A stretch of DNA of 64,000 bases, taken from Saccharibacillus soli. GTDB taxonomy: Bacteria; Bacillota; Bacilli; Paenibacillales; Paenibacillaceae. The stretch spans positions 56,165 to 120,164 of the forward strand of contig NIOB01000010.1 of the NCBI GenBank assembly GCA_002189105.1, read 5' to 3'. Positions within the stretch are counted from its first letter, which is position 1; every line of letters starts with the position of its first letter. Positions 34,112 to 43,673 of the stretch are shown in pieces. A program made the translations under genes and the position numbers. The notes below the pieces were generated by a model that was given only the letters and a program-made list of their open reading frames with translations, searched no databases and had not been told where the DNA came from.

Positions 34112-34483
34112 TTACTTGTACGGATCGTAATGCGGCAATTTGGATTGGAACTCTTTTAAATTCACGACCAAGTTGTCGGCGCTGAATTCGATCCACGATA
34201 CGCCGTCGAATTCGTCCACTTCCGCATCGTAATCATACTTGAAGTACCATTCGACAGCCGTTACATCGCCCTGATGAATAAACTGCTTGATCTCCCAAGC
34301 CAACACGTTTCCGCGTTTGTTCCAATCGTCGAACCAATTTTCGACCGTATCGATTCCGTGATATTCAGGCCCGTAAGATTCGGAATAAACAATGTTCGGG
34401 GCGAACGTTTCTCTCAACATCGCTTTGTTTTTGCTGATCCAGGATTTGAAATAAGCTTCAATAATACGCTCTCGTTCGATCAT
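34112..34483 (-). CDS. SnoaL-like / NTF2-fold protein
   Basis: The product has 123 residues with the short alpha+beta barrel pattern of SnoaL-like proteins: an N-terminal helix ERERIIEAYFKSWISKNKAM, then SESYGPEYHGIDTVENWFDDW and a strand AVEWYFKYDYDAEVDEFDG. Members are small hydrolases, isomerases or binding proteins; active-site residues vary, so no reaction can be given. ATG at 34483 has GAGGG 8 bases upstream; a GTG at 34501 touching the previous stop is the alternative. It follows the YqkE-like gene directly and probably shares its transcript. Confidence 0.72.
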   Translation of the reverse strand: MIERERIIEAYFKSWISKNKAMLRETFAPNIVYSESYGPEYHGIDTVENWFDDWNKRGNVLAWEIKQFIHQGDVTAVEWYFKYDYDAEVDEFDGVSWIEFSADNLVVNLKEFQSKLPHYDPYK

Positions 34484-34501
34484 CGTATTTTCCCTCGCCA
34501 C

Positions 34502-34762
34502 TCAGTCGTATTTGTTGATCTTCTTGCCTTCGCTCTGACCCAGCAGATACTCAAAGTCATTCTCCAGACGCTTGCGTTCTGCCTTCTTCGCTTCGGCGGC
34601 CTGGCGCTGTTCTTCCTCGCGGCGATCCGCTTCGGACTGCTTTAGCTCATTGGCCTGCGCCTGCAATTTTGCCAGCACTTCGGGGTTGAGCATATCTTTC
34701 AGCGTCGCGGGTTTGTCCGATGCAGCTGGACGAGCGGCGGTCTGCTTTTTCTTGGCGGCCAT
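34502..34762 (-). CDS. YqkE-like (DUF3886) coiled-coil protein
   Basis: The product has 86 residues: a basic Ala/Lys/Pro-rich start, the conserved TLKDMLNPEVLAKLQAQANEL, then a highly charged coiled coil (about 38-68) and the ending FEYLLGQSEGKKINKYD. This fits the YqkE family of small Bacillota proteins with unknown function. GGGAGGAA lies 5 bases before the ATG. It is the first gene of a two-gene unit with the SnoaL-like protein. Confidence 0.78.
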   Translation of the reverse strand: MAAKKKQTAARPAASDKPATLKDMLNPEVLAKLQAQANELKQSEADRREEEQRQAAEAKKAERKRLENDFEYLLGQSEGKKINKYD

Positions 34763-35105
34763 CTTGGTTCCTCCCTTTCATGGCGGACTTCATAGGGAAG
34801 TCCTTTTGTCCATTATATGATACCGTCAACCTGCCGGGAAAGGAAATCCGTTCTTCCGCCAGATACACTCGAGGCTGCTTCTCCCTTTGGGTCGATCAAT
34901 TCAACATCTCTTGAATACCTGTGTATAAGTTTGCGTTTACTCACAGGTTATTCCAGCTCTATACACAAGTTTATCCCCAAAAAGCCCTGCTTTATCCCCA
35001 AACTGTTGAAATCTTTCACATATTCTTCACATCTATTCCTTTTTTATCCCCAACTTGTCATTGCCTGCGCTCTGCCTTTCGGAGTTCCGGATTTGGCTGC
35101 ATCAG
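34763..35105. other. AT-richer non-coding stretch with repeated TTATCCCCA words
   Basis: No gene is evident in these 343 bases. Between 34920 and 35055 the words TTATCCCCA occur three times (near 34971, 34995 and 35046) with GTGTATAAG and TATACACAAG nearby. They resemble DnaA boxes (TTATCCACA) with one mismatch each, but no iteron array or origin genes accompany them. Confidence 0.45.
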
Positions 35106-35813
35106 CTAGATTGTCCAGCGATCCCCCACAATGCCGACCAATGTCCACTTGCCCTCGACAGGCTGGAACACAAAACGCAGACTGCCCCAATCCATACCGC
35201 CGACATTCGGAACGCCGCTTCGCCCGCCTTTGACATAAAACTCGACGAACACAGCATCCGGATAGACTTCATTCAGGTTGTTGGGCATGTTGCCGCCGCC
35301 GATGGTTCGGTTATACCCCACTCCATCCGGGGCGGTGTAGGGGAGATTATAGAGAAACTTCGTGTAGTAGCCACGGAAATCCAGCCGGATTGGCCTGCCG
35401 CTGCCATCATAGGAACCCCAGACATAAGGCTTGCGATCCGCCCAAGCTCCGCGCAGTTCGTCTGCGGTCAGCACGCGATCGCTCTCGGGAACCACATAGG
35501 CATAAGCGGAAAAACGAAGCCCTTCCGCGCCCACCTGATCGGCGAGTGCAGCAAAGTCCCGGTCAGCCAGCGCACGCAGGGCGAGGTTGGCCTGGCGCAG
35601 AATCTGCTTTTTCTCGGCGGCCGCCTGGCTGCTCGAATCCGGCTTCTTCACCGGAGTAGAATCTTGAGCAGCGGCTTGAACCACAGTCGGTTCGGCTGTG
35701 GGCTGTAGACTTGCGGCTCCCGCTGGCTGCGCCGCATACCCTGCGCCTACAGTCAGCAGCGCCAGCGTCAGCGCTCCTGCACCGCCGCCTCGCATCCATC
35801 GCTTCTTGTTCAT
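35106..35813 (-). CDS. Secreted protein of unknown function
   Basis: The product has 235 residues. A signal peptide (MNKKRWMRGGG then hydrophobic to about 27) probably ends near AQPAGAA. A Ser/Pro/Ala/Gln-rich linker runs to about 68, followed by a helical region QILRQANLALRALADRDF and a beta-rich domain with LRFSAYAYVVPESDRVLTADEL, DGVGYNRTIGGGNMPNN and MDWGSLRFVFQPVEGKWTLVGIVGDRW. The last part resembles the strand pattern of NTF2-like folds in secreted Paenibacillus proteins. I do not recognise a named family. It lies 15 bases after the CNNM-type gene on the same strand, so the two may be co-expressed. Confidence 0.75.
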   Translation of the reverse strand: MNKKRWMRGGGAGALTLALLTVGAGYAAQPAGAASLQPTAEPTVVQAAAQDSTPVKKPDSSSQAAAEKKQILRQANLALRALADRDFAALADQVGAEGLRFSAYAYVVPESDRVLTADELRGAWADRKPYVWGSYDGSGRPIRLDFRGYYTKFLYNLPYTAPDGVGYNRTIGGGNMPNNLNEVYPDAVFVEFYVKGGRSGVPNVGGMDWGSLRFVFQPVEGKWTLVGIVGDRWTI

Positions 35814-35828
35814 TTTCGTTCCCCCTTT

Positions 35829-37166
35829 TCACGTAGAAACAGGTTCGCGCTCTCTCCTCACGGCACGTACGGCTTCGATCTGACGAATCCGTCCGCCTTC
35901 CATCGAACGAATCGTCCAATCCCAGCCCTCCTGGCTTAATGTATCGCCCTGCTTGAGATCGAACTTCTCAGACAGCAGCCAGCCGCCGATGGTATAGACT
36001 TCTTCCGAATCAATATCCGTTCCGAGTTTGCGATTGACGTCATGAAGCAGCGCGGTGGCGCTGATCTGGAAGCGATCTTCCCCATCCGGGCGAATCAGCG
36101 GCGTTGGCGCGGTTCCACCGGCTGGCGAAGAACTGGACGGAATATCGCCCACAATCTCTTCCAGCAGATCCTCAAGCGTGACCAGTCCCGACGTGCCGCC
36201 ATATTCATCCATCAATACAGCCATGTGGATGCCTTCCTTCTGCATACGACCCAGCAGATCGCGTGCGCGTACCGTCTCGATGACCTGAATGACCGGGCGA
36301 ATATAGGGAGCGATTGGCTGAGGCCCTCCCCCGCCGCGTCTGACGTAATCACTGAGCACCTGCTTGACGTTCACCATGCCCACGATATGATCCTTGTCCT
36401 CATCGACGGATACCGGAACGAGGCTGTACGTCTTGGGTTCAATCAGCGCAATAAGGTCACGCACATCCGAGTCCTGCGGCAGATGGCGAATCTGGGTGCG
36501 CGGCACCATAATCTCCTGGGCATCGCGTTCGTCGAAGTCGAAGACATTGTTCAGATAGCGATATTCGGTTGGCGTAATCTCCCCGCTCTTATAGCCTTCT
36601 GACAGCGCCAATCGGAGTTCCGCTTCGCTCTGCGCCGCTTCCCCTTCCGTCAACGGCTTGAGTCCAAATAGTCCGCTTATAACGCGCGAGGAACGGCTCA
36701 GAATCCAGTTGAACGGATACGTGATGCGGTAGAAGATAATGAGCGGCCGAGCCAGCGCAAGCGCCAGTGGCTCTGCAATCTGAATGGCCACCGTCTTGGG
36801 CACCAATTCCCCGATCAGCACTTCAAAATAGGTCAGGATCAGGAACGCCAACAGGAAAGACAGCACACCCGTTACCGATTCGGGAATATGCAGCCAGACG
36901 AATACGGGGGCAAGCAACTCCTCTACCGTCGATTCGCCCAACCAGCCGAGCGCAAGCGACGTCAGCGTAGTTCCCAACTGGCTGGCGGACAGGAATTCAT
37001 CCAGCCGTCCCAAGATTCGTTTGACAGCCTGCGCGTTCTTGTTGCCATCTTCCGCCAGCTGATTAATCCGCGATACTCTCACCCGAATGATCGAATACTC
37101 TGACGCAACAAAAAAAGCCGTCAGTACGATAAGCAAAATAACAAGCACAATATTTATGATTTCCAC
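35829..37166 (-). CDS. CNNM/CorC-type membrane protein (hemolysin-like family)
   Basis: The product has 445 residues: DUF21 membrane domain (about 1-190, four hydrophobic segments with [17 protein letters not shown] and [11 protein letters not shown]), a CBS pair (about 215-335; [33 protein letters not shown]) and a C-terminal transporter-associated CorC_HlyC domain (about 350-435). Homologues (MpfA/YhdP, YrkA) export Mg2+ or protect from excess Mg2+; the old name hemolysin is historical. GTG at 37166 is preferred because GGAGGT lies 5-6 bases upstream; a TTG at 37184 would include that site in the coding part. Confidence 0.87.
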   Translation of the reverse strand: MEIINIVLVILLIVLTAFFVASEYSIIRVRVSRINQLAEDGNKNAQAVKRILGRLDEFLSASQLGTTLTSLALGWLGESTVEELLAPVFVWLHIPESVTGVLSFLLAFLILTYFEVLIGELVPKTVAIQIAEPLALALARPLIIFYRITYPFNWILSRSSRVISGLFGLKPLTEGEAAQSEAELRLALSEGYKSGEITPTEYRYLNNVFDFDERDAQEIMVPRTQIRHLPQDSDVRDLIALIEPKTYSLVPVSVDEDKDHIVGMVNVKQVLSDYVRRGGGGPQPIAPYIRPVIQVIETVRARDLLGRMQKEGIHMAVLMDEYGGTSGLVTLEDLLEEIVGDIPSSSSPAGGTAPTPLIRPDGEDRFQISATALLHDVNRKLGTDIDSEEVYTIGGWLLSEKFDLKQGDTLSQEGWDWTIRSMEGGRIRQIEAVRAVRREREPVST

Positions 37167-37249
37167 ACCGCACCTCCGGGCCAAGTCTATGTGATACCTA
37201 TATACCCATTTTTACACAAGCCATTGTCAGGGGTAGAGGCACGTGGAAT

Positions 37250-38017
37250 TCACCCGGTGTGGTATTTGGACTGAATTTCCCTAAGATCATCGGATGGGTC
37301 ATGCGAAGGGAAATATTCGATTCCTACATATCCCTCATAATTCGTCTGCTTGATCGCATCAAAAATACGATCGTAATGCAGCTCGCCCAGGAACAGCTCA
37401 TTTCTTCCTGGCACGCCTGCCGCTTGAATATGCCCAATCTGCTGAATCCCATTAAACATGCGGGAGATCACATTGCCTTCCATGATCTGGACATGGTAGA
37501 AATCGTAGCAGACCTTGATGAGCGGATGGTTCACTTCTCGCACAATGTCAAAGGCTTCATCCGATGTCGTGAGAAAGTAGCCGGTTAACTCCTTATCACG
37601 TACCGTATTCATCGGCTCGATGGCAATCGTCACGTTGTATGTTTCAAGCAAGGCTGCCGCTTCCTTCAGTCCCTCTACCAGGTTGGCTCTCATCTCTTCA
37701 CGGCTGTAACCGTCCACCTCGAATCCCACGCTGTGTACGAGAGTCGGACAGTGGAGCGAACGCGCCGCTTGAGCCGCCTGTTCCACTTTTTCCAGCGCCT
37801 GCTGCCTACCTTCCTTGTCCAGCAGCGTATCCGTCACCAGCACCACTGAGGCCACCTCCATCTCCAACTCCCTGCACATGGCTTCGATACTGGGCAGATC
37901 CTTGTCGGCCCAGGACCAGAACTCAATCGCCTGCGCCCCAATACCGTGCAGAATGGGCAGGACTTCATCCAGACTTCGTCCGTTAAAAAGCGTTTCAGTG
38001 TTGTAGGCAATTTTCAT
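37250..38017 (-). CDS. Xylose-isomerase-like TIM barrel, hydroxypyruvate isomerase type
   Basis: The product has 255 residues, the usual length of the AP endonuclease 2/Hyi group. Metal and catalytic residues expected in the fold are visible: IAIEPMN (first Glu), VCYDFYHVQ (Asp/His), and VGIEYFPS (second Glu), with LVHSVGFEV in the central strand. Members isomerise hydroxypyruvate, or epimerise ketosugars. The gene stands alone, with ATG preceded by a GAGAGGAG-type site. Without partners such as glyoxylate carboligase or a kinase the substrate stays open. Confidence 0.75.
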   Translation of the reverse strand: MKIAYNTETLFNGRSLDEVLPILHGIGAQAIEFWSWADKDLPSIEAMCRELEMEVASVVLVTDTLLDKEGRQQALEKVEQAAQAARSLHCPTLVHSVGFEVDGYSREEMRANLVEGLKEAAALLETYNVTIAIEPMNTVRDKELTGYFLTTSDEAFDIVREVNHPLIKVCYDFYHVQIMEGNVISRMFNGIQQIGHIQAAGVPGRNELFLGELHYDRIFDAIKQTNYEGYVGIEYFPSHDPSDDLREIQSKYHTG

Positions 38018-38141
38018 GAAGTTTGGCTCCTCTCAATCAAGAGTTCTCTTGTCCTACGTCTGATCGACCGGAAGAGATGGGTATTTGCAATTCTATCCGT
38101 TTTGAACACATCCGAATCAACGACCCACAAGGCAAAACATC

Positions 38142-38163
38142 AAAAAAGCCGCCCCAGGGCGGC
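38142..38163 (-). terminator. Terminator after EamA transporter
   Basis: GCCGCCC and GGGCGGC pair around a two-base loop and the minus strand runs into TTTTTT, 75 bases after the stop. Confidence 0.85.
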
Positions 38164-38237
38164 GAACAACCTTCAATCAAACTTTAACCTTTAATCAGGC
38201 TTCAATAATCTCGGATTCAGCGAACCGGTCTCAGCTT

Positions 38238-39134
38238 CTAACTGGCTGCCGCGGTTGGTCTGGGTCTTGCCTTGCGATTGACGAGATAGATACCGCCGCC
38301 GATCAAGACCAGGCCCAGCAGCAGGAAGCGGCTAAAGGGTTCGTGCAGCGCCAGCGTACCGATCAGAACGGACAGCAGCGGAACCAGGAACGTATAAGAG
38401 GCCACCTGACTGGCTTCTCCTGCCTGTGTCAGAGTGATATAGATGATCCACGACAAGGCGATGCCCAGGAATACGCCAAAGATCAATCCGGTCAGGTAAG
38501 CGCCGTTCCAGACAATATCGCTCCAACTCTCGGTCAGTAAGCCGGATACAGTAAGTACGATACCGCCCAGGGTACATTGGAAGGCCACCAGCCACAAGGA
38601 ATCGACCGAAGCTCCGGACTTTTTGATAAAAACAGTGCCAAATGCCCAACTGATTGCAGTCGCAATCGCCAGGACAACCCCGATCACCGCGATATGTCCG
38701 GAGAAGCCGCCTACGCTTACCGAGACGACACCCAGGAAGCCCAGAAGCAGCCCGGTTGCCTTGAGCGGCGTCATCCGTTCATCCAGCCACAGCGAAGCGA
38801 ACAGTCCCACGAGCACGGGCTGAAGATACACCAGTACGGTGAACAAGCCGGAGGGCATATAGAGCAGACCGATGGTTTGCAGGCCGTAAAACAGCACGAC
38901 ATTCAGCAGTGCGGAGATCAGATAGACGCTGCGATTCTGCTTCCACCGGATGCGGCTGCGCTTGGGCCACAATAGCAGCATGAGCAGCACACCCCCCAGC
39001 AGCGTGCGCATCCCGGCAAACAACAGCGGAGGTGTATAATCAAGGGCGACCTTGTAGATCGACCATGAGACGCCCCAGATCAGTACCAGCGCCACAATTA
39101 AACCCAGACGCTGCATACTTGATAGTGTTTTCAT
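38238..39134 (-). CDS. EamA/DMT family transporter
   Basis: The product has 298 residues and ten predicted helices in two homologous EamA halves (about 8-140 and 150-285). Typical segments are LIWGVSWSIYKVALDYTPPLLFAGMR at the start and FLVPLLSVLIGTLALHEPFS in the second half. Such proteins usually export amino acids, nucleobases or other metabolites by exchange with protons. No neighbour suggests a substrate. The gene is monocistronic with its own terminator. Confidence 0.87.
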   Translation of the reverse strand: MKTLSSMQRLGLIVALVLIWGVSWSIYKVALDYTPPLLFAGMRTLLGGVLLMLLLWPKRSRIRWKQNRSVYLISALLNVVLFYGLQTIGLLYMPSGLFTVLVYLQPVLVGLFASLWLDERMTPLKATGLLLGFLGVVSVSVGGFSGHIAVIGVVLAIATAISWAFGTVFIKKSGASVDSLWLVAFQCTLGGIVLTVSGLLTESWSDIVWNGAYLTGLIFGVFLGIALSWIIYITLTQAGEASQVASYTFLVPLLSVLIGTLALHEPFSRFLLLGLVLIGGGIYLVNRKARPRPTAAAS

Positions 39135-39302
39135 TTAAGTTCTCTCCTCTATGCGGTTTCTGTTATCTTTGATTACTATGTATGTTTAGGTAACCGCATT
39201 TCCGATCATACGCTTCTCCCATCAAAGGTTCAATAGGGTGCCGATCTTATAAAGTCCCCTAAACACCCCTATGAAGCATAAAAGGGCGAAGAATATCAGG
39301 CA

Positions 39303-39335
39303 AAAAAGAAAAAGCGTGCCCAATCGGCACGCTTT
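39303..39335 (-). terminator. Terminator after plsC-like gene
   Basis: AAAGCGTGCC and GGCACGCTTT form a 10-pair stem with a 5-base loop; on the minus strand it continues into TTCTTTTTT, 45 bases after the stop. Confidence 0.87.
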
Positions 39336-39376
39336 CAGAGTCGTCCACGGACGACCGTCCTACCGCTAATCTGTAT

Positions 39377-40006
39377 TTAATTCGGCTGCCCGCTCTCATC
39401 CAGACGTTTGAGTCCCGATTCCAGCGTGTTCATGGCAAGCGCCAGGCGATCGGCCAGTTCATTCAGATCCTTCTTGCCCTTCGATCCGTCTTCGCTCTGG
39501 CTGACGGTTGGAATCGGGTCGCCGATAACCAGCCGGGTCTTCTTGCCGCGCAGCAGATCCTTGAGTCCTTTGGGGCCGGCGTAAGCGGCAGGTACAATCG
39601 GAGCCTTTGCCATGCTGGCAATCGTCACCGCACCGCGCTTGAGCGGGACGTCTTCCGACGAACGAGTGCCCGAAGGGAAGATACCAATTGTCTTGCCCTG
39701 CTTAATCAGTTGAATGGGAATCTTCAGACTGCTGGGTCCGGGATTCTCCCGATCAACAGGAAAGGCGTTGATGTCGCGCAGCAGTTTGTCAGTAATCTTT
39801 TTACTAAAAAGTTCTTTTTTGGCCATAAAATGAACTTCGGTTGGCAGGAGAGAACAGCCCAACGCGACCACGTCCATCCAGCCTTTATGCGTGCAGGTAA
39901 TGACATAACCACCCTCTTTGGGCAGTTTGTCCGCTCCGATGATCTCGAATTTTCCGAATCCTCGCAACAACAGTCTGGCAAATCTGGCAAGGGGTTGATA
40001 CAACAC
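39377..40006 (-). CDS. plsC: 1-acyl-sn-glycerol-3-phosphate acyltransferase
   Basis: The product has 209 residues. The acyltransferase motifs are in place: HX4D as THKGWMD (His40, Asp45), a second block around NAFPVDRENPGPSS, FPSGTRS near 112-118 and IVPAAYAGP near 139. It transfers an acyl chain to lysophosphatidic acid at the membrane during phospholipid synthesis. The start is GTG, with GGAAGGAG 8 bases upstream. It is single, with a terminator after it. Confidence 0.87.
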   Translation of the reverse strand: MLYQPLARFARLLLRGFGKFEIIGADKLPKEGGYVITCTHKGWMDVVALGCSLLPTEVHFMAKKELFSKKITDKLLRDINAFPVDRENPGPSSLKIPIQLIKQGKTIGIFPSGTRSSEDVPLKRGAVTIASMAKAPIVPAAYAGPKGLKDLLRGKKTRLVIGDPIPTVSQSEDGSKGKKDLNELADRLALAMNTLESGLKRLDESGQPN

Positions 40007-40244
40007 GTGGACTGCTCCTTCCGTCTTCCGCTTATTTATCGGTTACCGCTTAGTATCTGGTACTAAATTTATCAAACATTCAATACCCAGGCTCAGGTCG
40101 CCTGGTACGTGTTAAGTGTACCATGCGCCCCTTCTCCTGAATAGTCGTGTTCAAGGATTTTCCTCGATTTGGGTAGCATGGGCGTCTGAGATCGCCTATA
40201 ATGACGTTAAACCATCCGTTTAATGAAGGGGACCGGCATATACG

Positions 40245-40664
40245 ATGAGCGACTTTATTTTATTCAAACTGGCCGACAAAACCTACGGTATTCCGTTCCA
40301 TGAAATTGACGAGATCCAAAATTCCAAGCCCGGCACCTCCATCCCGTTCTCCTCGAACTGGCATGAAGGCGTCGTGAAGATCCGCGACGAGATCTATACC
40401 ATTGTCAATCTGCGCAAAAAATTGAATGTATCGCACGAAGATCAGCGGGATACGGATAAGTTTATCCTGCTTCGCCGCGAGAAGGTTGCCCTGCTTGTCG
40501 ATTCCCTCGACGATACGGCTTCCGTTCCTGAATCGGCACTCAGCGATAACGAAGAGGTGGCCAGCCGCCGCTTCCTGCCTTCGGTGTTTGAACATGGAGA
40601 CCGACTGGTGCTGGTGTTGAATGTGGATACGCTGCTGGCAACCACAACCGGCGGCGGAGCCTGA
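40245..40664 (+). CDS. Solitary CheW-like protein
   Basis: The product has 139 residues and one CheW domain: FILFKLADKTYGIPFHEIDEIQ at the start, NWHEGVVKIRDEIYTIVNLRKKL in the middle and VASRRFLPSVFEHGDRLVLVLNVDTLL at the end. CheW links chemoreceptors to the CheA kinase. It is not accompanied by any chemotaxis gene in the window. A lone copy may couple a subset of receptors or act in another regulatory pathway. A GAAGGGG site lies upstream of the ATG. Confidence 0.85.
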   Translation: MSDFILFKLADKTYGIPFHEIDEIQNSKPGTSIPFSSNWHEGVVKIRDEIYTIVNLRKKLNVSHEDQRDTDKFILLRREKVALLVDSLDDTASVPESALSDNEEVASRRFLPSVFEHGDRLVLVLNVDTLLATTTGGGA

Positions 40665-40711
40665 TTTCGATTGGACGAATGGAGGAACCGTTTGTTCCAT
40701 GAGCCAAAAGC

Positions 40712-40748
40712 AGCAAAAATCCCTGATCTCAGATCAGGGATTTTTGCT
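40712..40748. terminator. Terminator after cheW-like gene
   Basis: Two 16-base arms (AGCAAAAATCCCTGAT and its complement) enclose CTCAG; strong T- and A-runs flank it, so it may work in both directions. Confidence 0.9.
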
Positions 40749-41053
40749 GTTTCCGCGGACGCTGGCGTGCAAGAAAGATTGCTGAAGTTGAAGGGTATAC
40801 AAGTCATGGCGCCTTTTGAGGATCAAACTTCGACCGAGTGTGGGGATTAGGGTCGGTTGAGGGGATGATCGAAACTGGGAAAGACTGCCGCATAATCCTC
40901 TTGCGCACCGCGGAACATGAGAGCGCCTGCCGCTGAAGGTACGATTCAGGTGATGGGGCTGTTCGTGGACTCCGCTGCTGCGGTACTCTCATCCTATGAA
41001 TCGAAGTGACGGAAGATTTGGATCACTTTTGGAGCAAACTTTTTTTAAAAATA
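40749..41053. other. Non-coding stretch, nothing identified
   Basis: This region between the convergent cheW-like and mmuM genes holds no supported gene, repeat or RNA signature beyond a short T-run before 41054. Confidence 0.45.
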
Positions 41054-42040
41054 TTAATCTCGCCAGACCGCCGCAATCTCAGCAATCTGCTGAGGCGTCG
41101 TTCGGCAGCAGCCCCCAATCAATCGGGCGCCGGCTTCATACCAGGCACGCGCTGAATCCGCAAATGGAAGGCAGGCTGTCGATTCACGAACATGCCAGGT
41201 CTTGGTGGTCGCGTCATAGGTCTCACCTGAGTTGGGGTAAACCAGCACCGGCTTCTCCGTACAAGCGGCAAAGCGGGCAACCGCCTCGGCTGCTGCTGAA
41301 GAAGGCGCACAGTTTACCCCAATCGCTGCAATCTGCGCATAAGGCTCCAGCGCCTGCACACATTCTTCAATCGAAGTCCCTTCGCTGATCGTCTGCCCAT
41401 CCCGGAGTGAAAAGGACATCCAGGCAAATGTACCCGGGAACTCTTCCAGCAGATTGGCTAACACCCGTGCTTCCTGAAGCGAAGGGATGGTCTCAAACGC
41501 CAGCAGATCCGCTCCGGCTTCGACCAGCGCCTGCATCCGCGGACGATGGAACGCCGTCAGACGTTCATCGCTGAAGCCATAATGTCCCACATACTCCGAT
41601 CCATCCGCCAGAAAAGCGCCATAGGGTCCCACCGAAGCGGCAACCAGCGGCTTGGGACGCTGACGTTGGTCGGCCGCCGGATCTTCATTTTTCTGTTCGT
41701 CTTCTTTTTGCATCCAGAAGGTATCTCGCGCTTGCGCCGCAAGGCTTACGGTCTGCCGAATGAGCTTCAGCGCTTCCGCCTCTTCAATCCCGCGCGCCGC
41801 AAATCCTTCAACCGTCGCCTGGTAGCTTGCCGTGATCGCACAGTCTGCACCCGCACGGAAATAATCTTCGTGTACGCGCCGGATCAGCTCCGGCTGCTCC
41901 AGCAGCACGCGGGCTGACCACAGTGGATCATCCAGGTTGCAGCCGTGCCTTTCCAGTTCAGTTGCCATCGCACCGTCGAGAATCAATACGGGATGGTTAT
42001 CCAGAATCGCTGCAATGGGATTTTGGTCAGAAATTTTCAT
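41054..42040 (-). CDS. mmuM: Homocysteine S-methyltransferase
   Basis: The product has 328 residues in a single TIM barrel of the MmuM group: ILDGAMATELERHGCNLDDPLWS at the start and the three zinc cysteines in IGVNCAPSS and IGGCCRTTP near the end. It transfers a methyl group from S-methylmethionine (or S-adenosylmethionine) to homocysteine, giving methionine. ATG at 42040 has AAAGGAG 10 bases upstream; a TTG two codons earlier is the alternative. It is 41 bases after an MmuP-like permease gene, forming a salvage operon. Confidence 0.92.
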   Translation of the reverse strand: MKISDQNPIAAILDNHPVLILDGAMATELERHGCNLDDPLWSARVLLEQPELIRRVHEDYFRAGADCAITASYQATVEGFAARGIEEAEALKLIRQTVSLAAQARDTFWMQKEDEQKNEDPAADQRQRPKPLVAASVGPYGAFLADGSEYVGHYGFSDERLTAFHRPRMQALVEAGADLLAFETIPSLQEARVLANLLEEFPGTFAWMSFSLRDGQTISEGTSIEECVQALEPYAQIAAIGVNCAPSSAAAEAVARFAACTEKPVLVYPNSGETYDATTKTWHVRESTACLPFADSARAWYEAGARLIGGCCRTTPQQIAEIAAVWRD

Positions 42041-42081
42041 ATGCAATGATCTCCTTTCGCTGTGAGTAAGTTAGCGTTCAG

Positions 42082-43476
42082 TTAGTTGGAAGTCGATCCG
42101 CTGCGATTCGTCAAATAGTAGGCGGCATAGCAGAGCAGGATAAACGGCACTCCGCAGTACAACGCAATACGCTGAGTGGGGTCAAAGGCAATGCCGATGC
42201 AGGACAAGAGGCAGAGCAGGAACGAAGCAATCGGTACAAAGGGATAACCTGGCGTGCGGTAAGCAAGATCCTGAACCGAGTGACCTTCCCGCAGATAAGC
42301 CCGGCGGAACAGCAGTTGGGACAGGCTGATGCTCATCCAGACGACAACCACGGCAAGACCCGAGATAGAGACAAGCGCGATGTAGACGGTGCCGGGTGCC
42401 ACAATACTCGAGAGCAGCGCAAGCGCTCCTCCAGCCATGCTGAGAATAAGTGCGTTCAGCGGTACGCCGCGTTGGGTCACACTCGCCAGCGAACGAGGAA
42501 TGGTGCCTTTGTCCGCGAGCGACCAGAGCATCCGCGAAGAGGCGTACAACCCCGAGTTGGCTGCCGAGAGGATTGCGGTCAGAATGACGAAGTTCATTAC
42601 ATCCGCCGCATAGGGAATCCCTACCCGATCCAGCACGGCGACGAATGGACTTTCCAGCACACCGGCATCATCCATCGGCAGCAGAGCAGACAGCACGACA
42701 ATCGTCCCTAGGAAAAAGAGCACCAAGCGAACCAGCGTCGTGCGAATCGCCTTGGGAATCGTACGCGTGGGATCAACCGTCTCGCCTGCGGCAATCCCGA
42801 TCAGTTCGGTTCCGGAAAAAGCAAAGTTAACCGCAAGCATGGTCATCAGAATCGCCGTGGCTCCGTGCGGGAACCAGCCGTCTGCCGTCAGATTGGACAG
42901 AAGTGGCGCGGTGTCGCGTCCTTCCATCGGCACGATGCCAAACATGGCAGCGGCGCCAATCACGATAAATGCCACGATGGTCAGCACCTTGACGAGGGAG
43001 AACCAGAACTCGGATTCTGCGAAAAAGCGCACGCTGCTGGCGTTCAAAGCGAAGATCAGGGCGGCGAATAAGGCACTCCAGATCCAGACGTTTACATCCG
43101 GAAACCAGCGCTGCATGAGCAGCCCGGCTGCGGTAAACTCCGAACCCAACGCGACCGTCCAGGTTAACCAATAGAGCCAAGCCACCGTGTAGCCAGTAGC
43201 CGGACCAATATATTTAGCCGCATACGTATGAAAAGCCCCTGTCTCCGGCATCTGCACCGACAATTCACCCAGGCACAACATGACGAGATACACGGCAATA
43301 GCCCCCACCGCATAGGACAGAATTGTCCCAACCGGCCCCGCCTGTTGAATCGTATAGCCGGAACTCAGGAACAACCCTGTTCCGATCACGCCTCCCAGCG
43401 ACAGCATCACGACATGTCGAACCTGCATTTTCCGCTGAAAATTCCCGCTTTGTTCTTGCTCCATTCTCCACTCCAT
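42082..43476 (-). CDS. mmuP: S-methylmethionine permease, APC family
   Basis: The product has 464 residues and twelve predicted helices. The amino acid-polyamine signature [20 protein letters not shown] and the block [20 protein letters not shown] with [18 protein letters not shown] closely follow the MmuP pattern known from enterobacteria. The coupling with mmuM supports S-methylmethionine, a plant-derived sulfur compound, as substrate. The start is the first ATG with GAGGG 6 bases upstream; a second in-frame ATG lies four codons later. No S-box or T-box was recognised in the 200 bases upstream. Confidence 0.85.
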   Translation of the reverse strand: MEWRMEQEQSGNFQRKMQVRHVVMLSLGGVIGTGLFLSSGYTIQQAGPVGTILSYAVGAIAVYLVMLCLGELSVQMPETGAFHTYAAKYIGPATGYTVAWLYWLTWTVALGSEFTAAGLLMQRWFPDVNVWIWSALFAALIFALNASSVRFFAESEFWFSLVKVLTIVAFIVIGAAAMFGIVPMEGRDTAPLLSNLTADGWFPHGATAILMTMLAVNFAFSGTELIGIAAGETVDPTRTIPKAIRTTLVRLVLFFLGTIVVLSALLPMDDAGVLESPFVAVLDRVGIPYAADVMNFVILTAILSAANSGLYASSRMLWSLADKGTIPRSLASVTQRGVPLNALILSMAGGALALLSSIVAPGTVYIALVSISGLAVVVVWMSISLSQLLFRRAYLREGHSVQDLAYRTPGYPFVPIASFLLCLLSCIGIAFDPTQRIALYCGVPFILLCYAAYYLTNRSGSTSN

Positions 43477-43673
43477 TTCCGGCCCTCACGCAAAAAAGAC
43501 GCCTTCACTTGCAAGACGCCTCGGAAAAACTTCCTGCCGGGTCCAACGATTTTTCAACCAATATACCGGGCATGCCATAACGTGTCAACGGTTATTTTTG
43601 CGCTGCGTTACTGCGGTGAATGGGGTGGGTGAAGAACGGCCTTTATTGCGCAAACGGACTTGATGAGTTATGC

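Noticed and set aside
40804-40992. Minus-strand frame of 62 codons in the gap after the cheW-like gene
   Set aside because: There is no ribosome binding site, the composition is Arg/Ser/Pro-rich as in shadows, and no family is seen.
43477-43673. S-box or T-box leader before mmuP
   Set aside because: The typical S-box and T-box conserved words are absent; only direct repeats of AGACGCCT occur.
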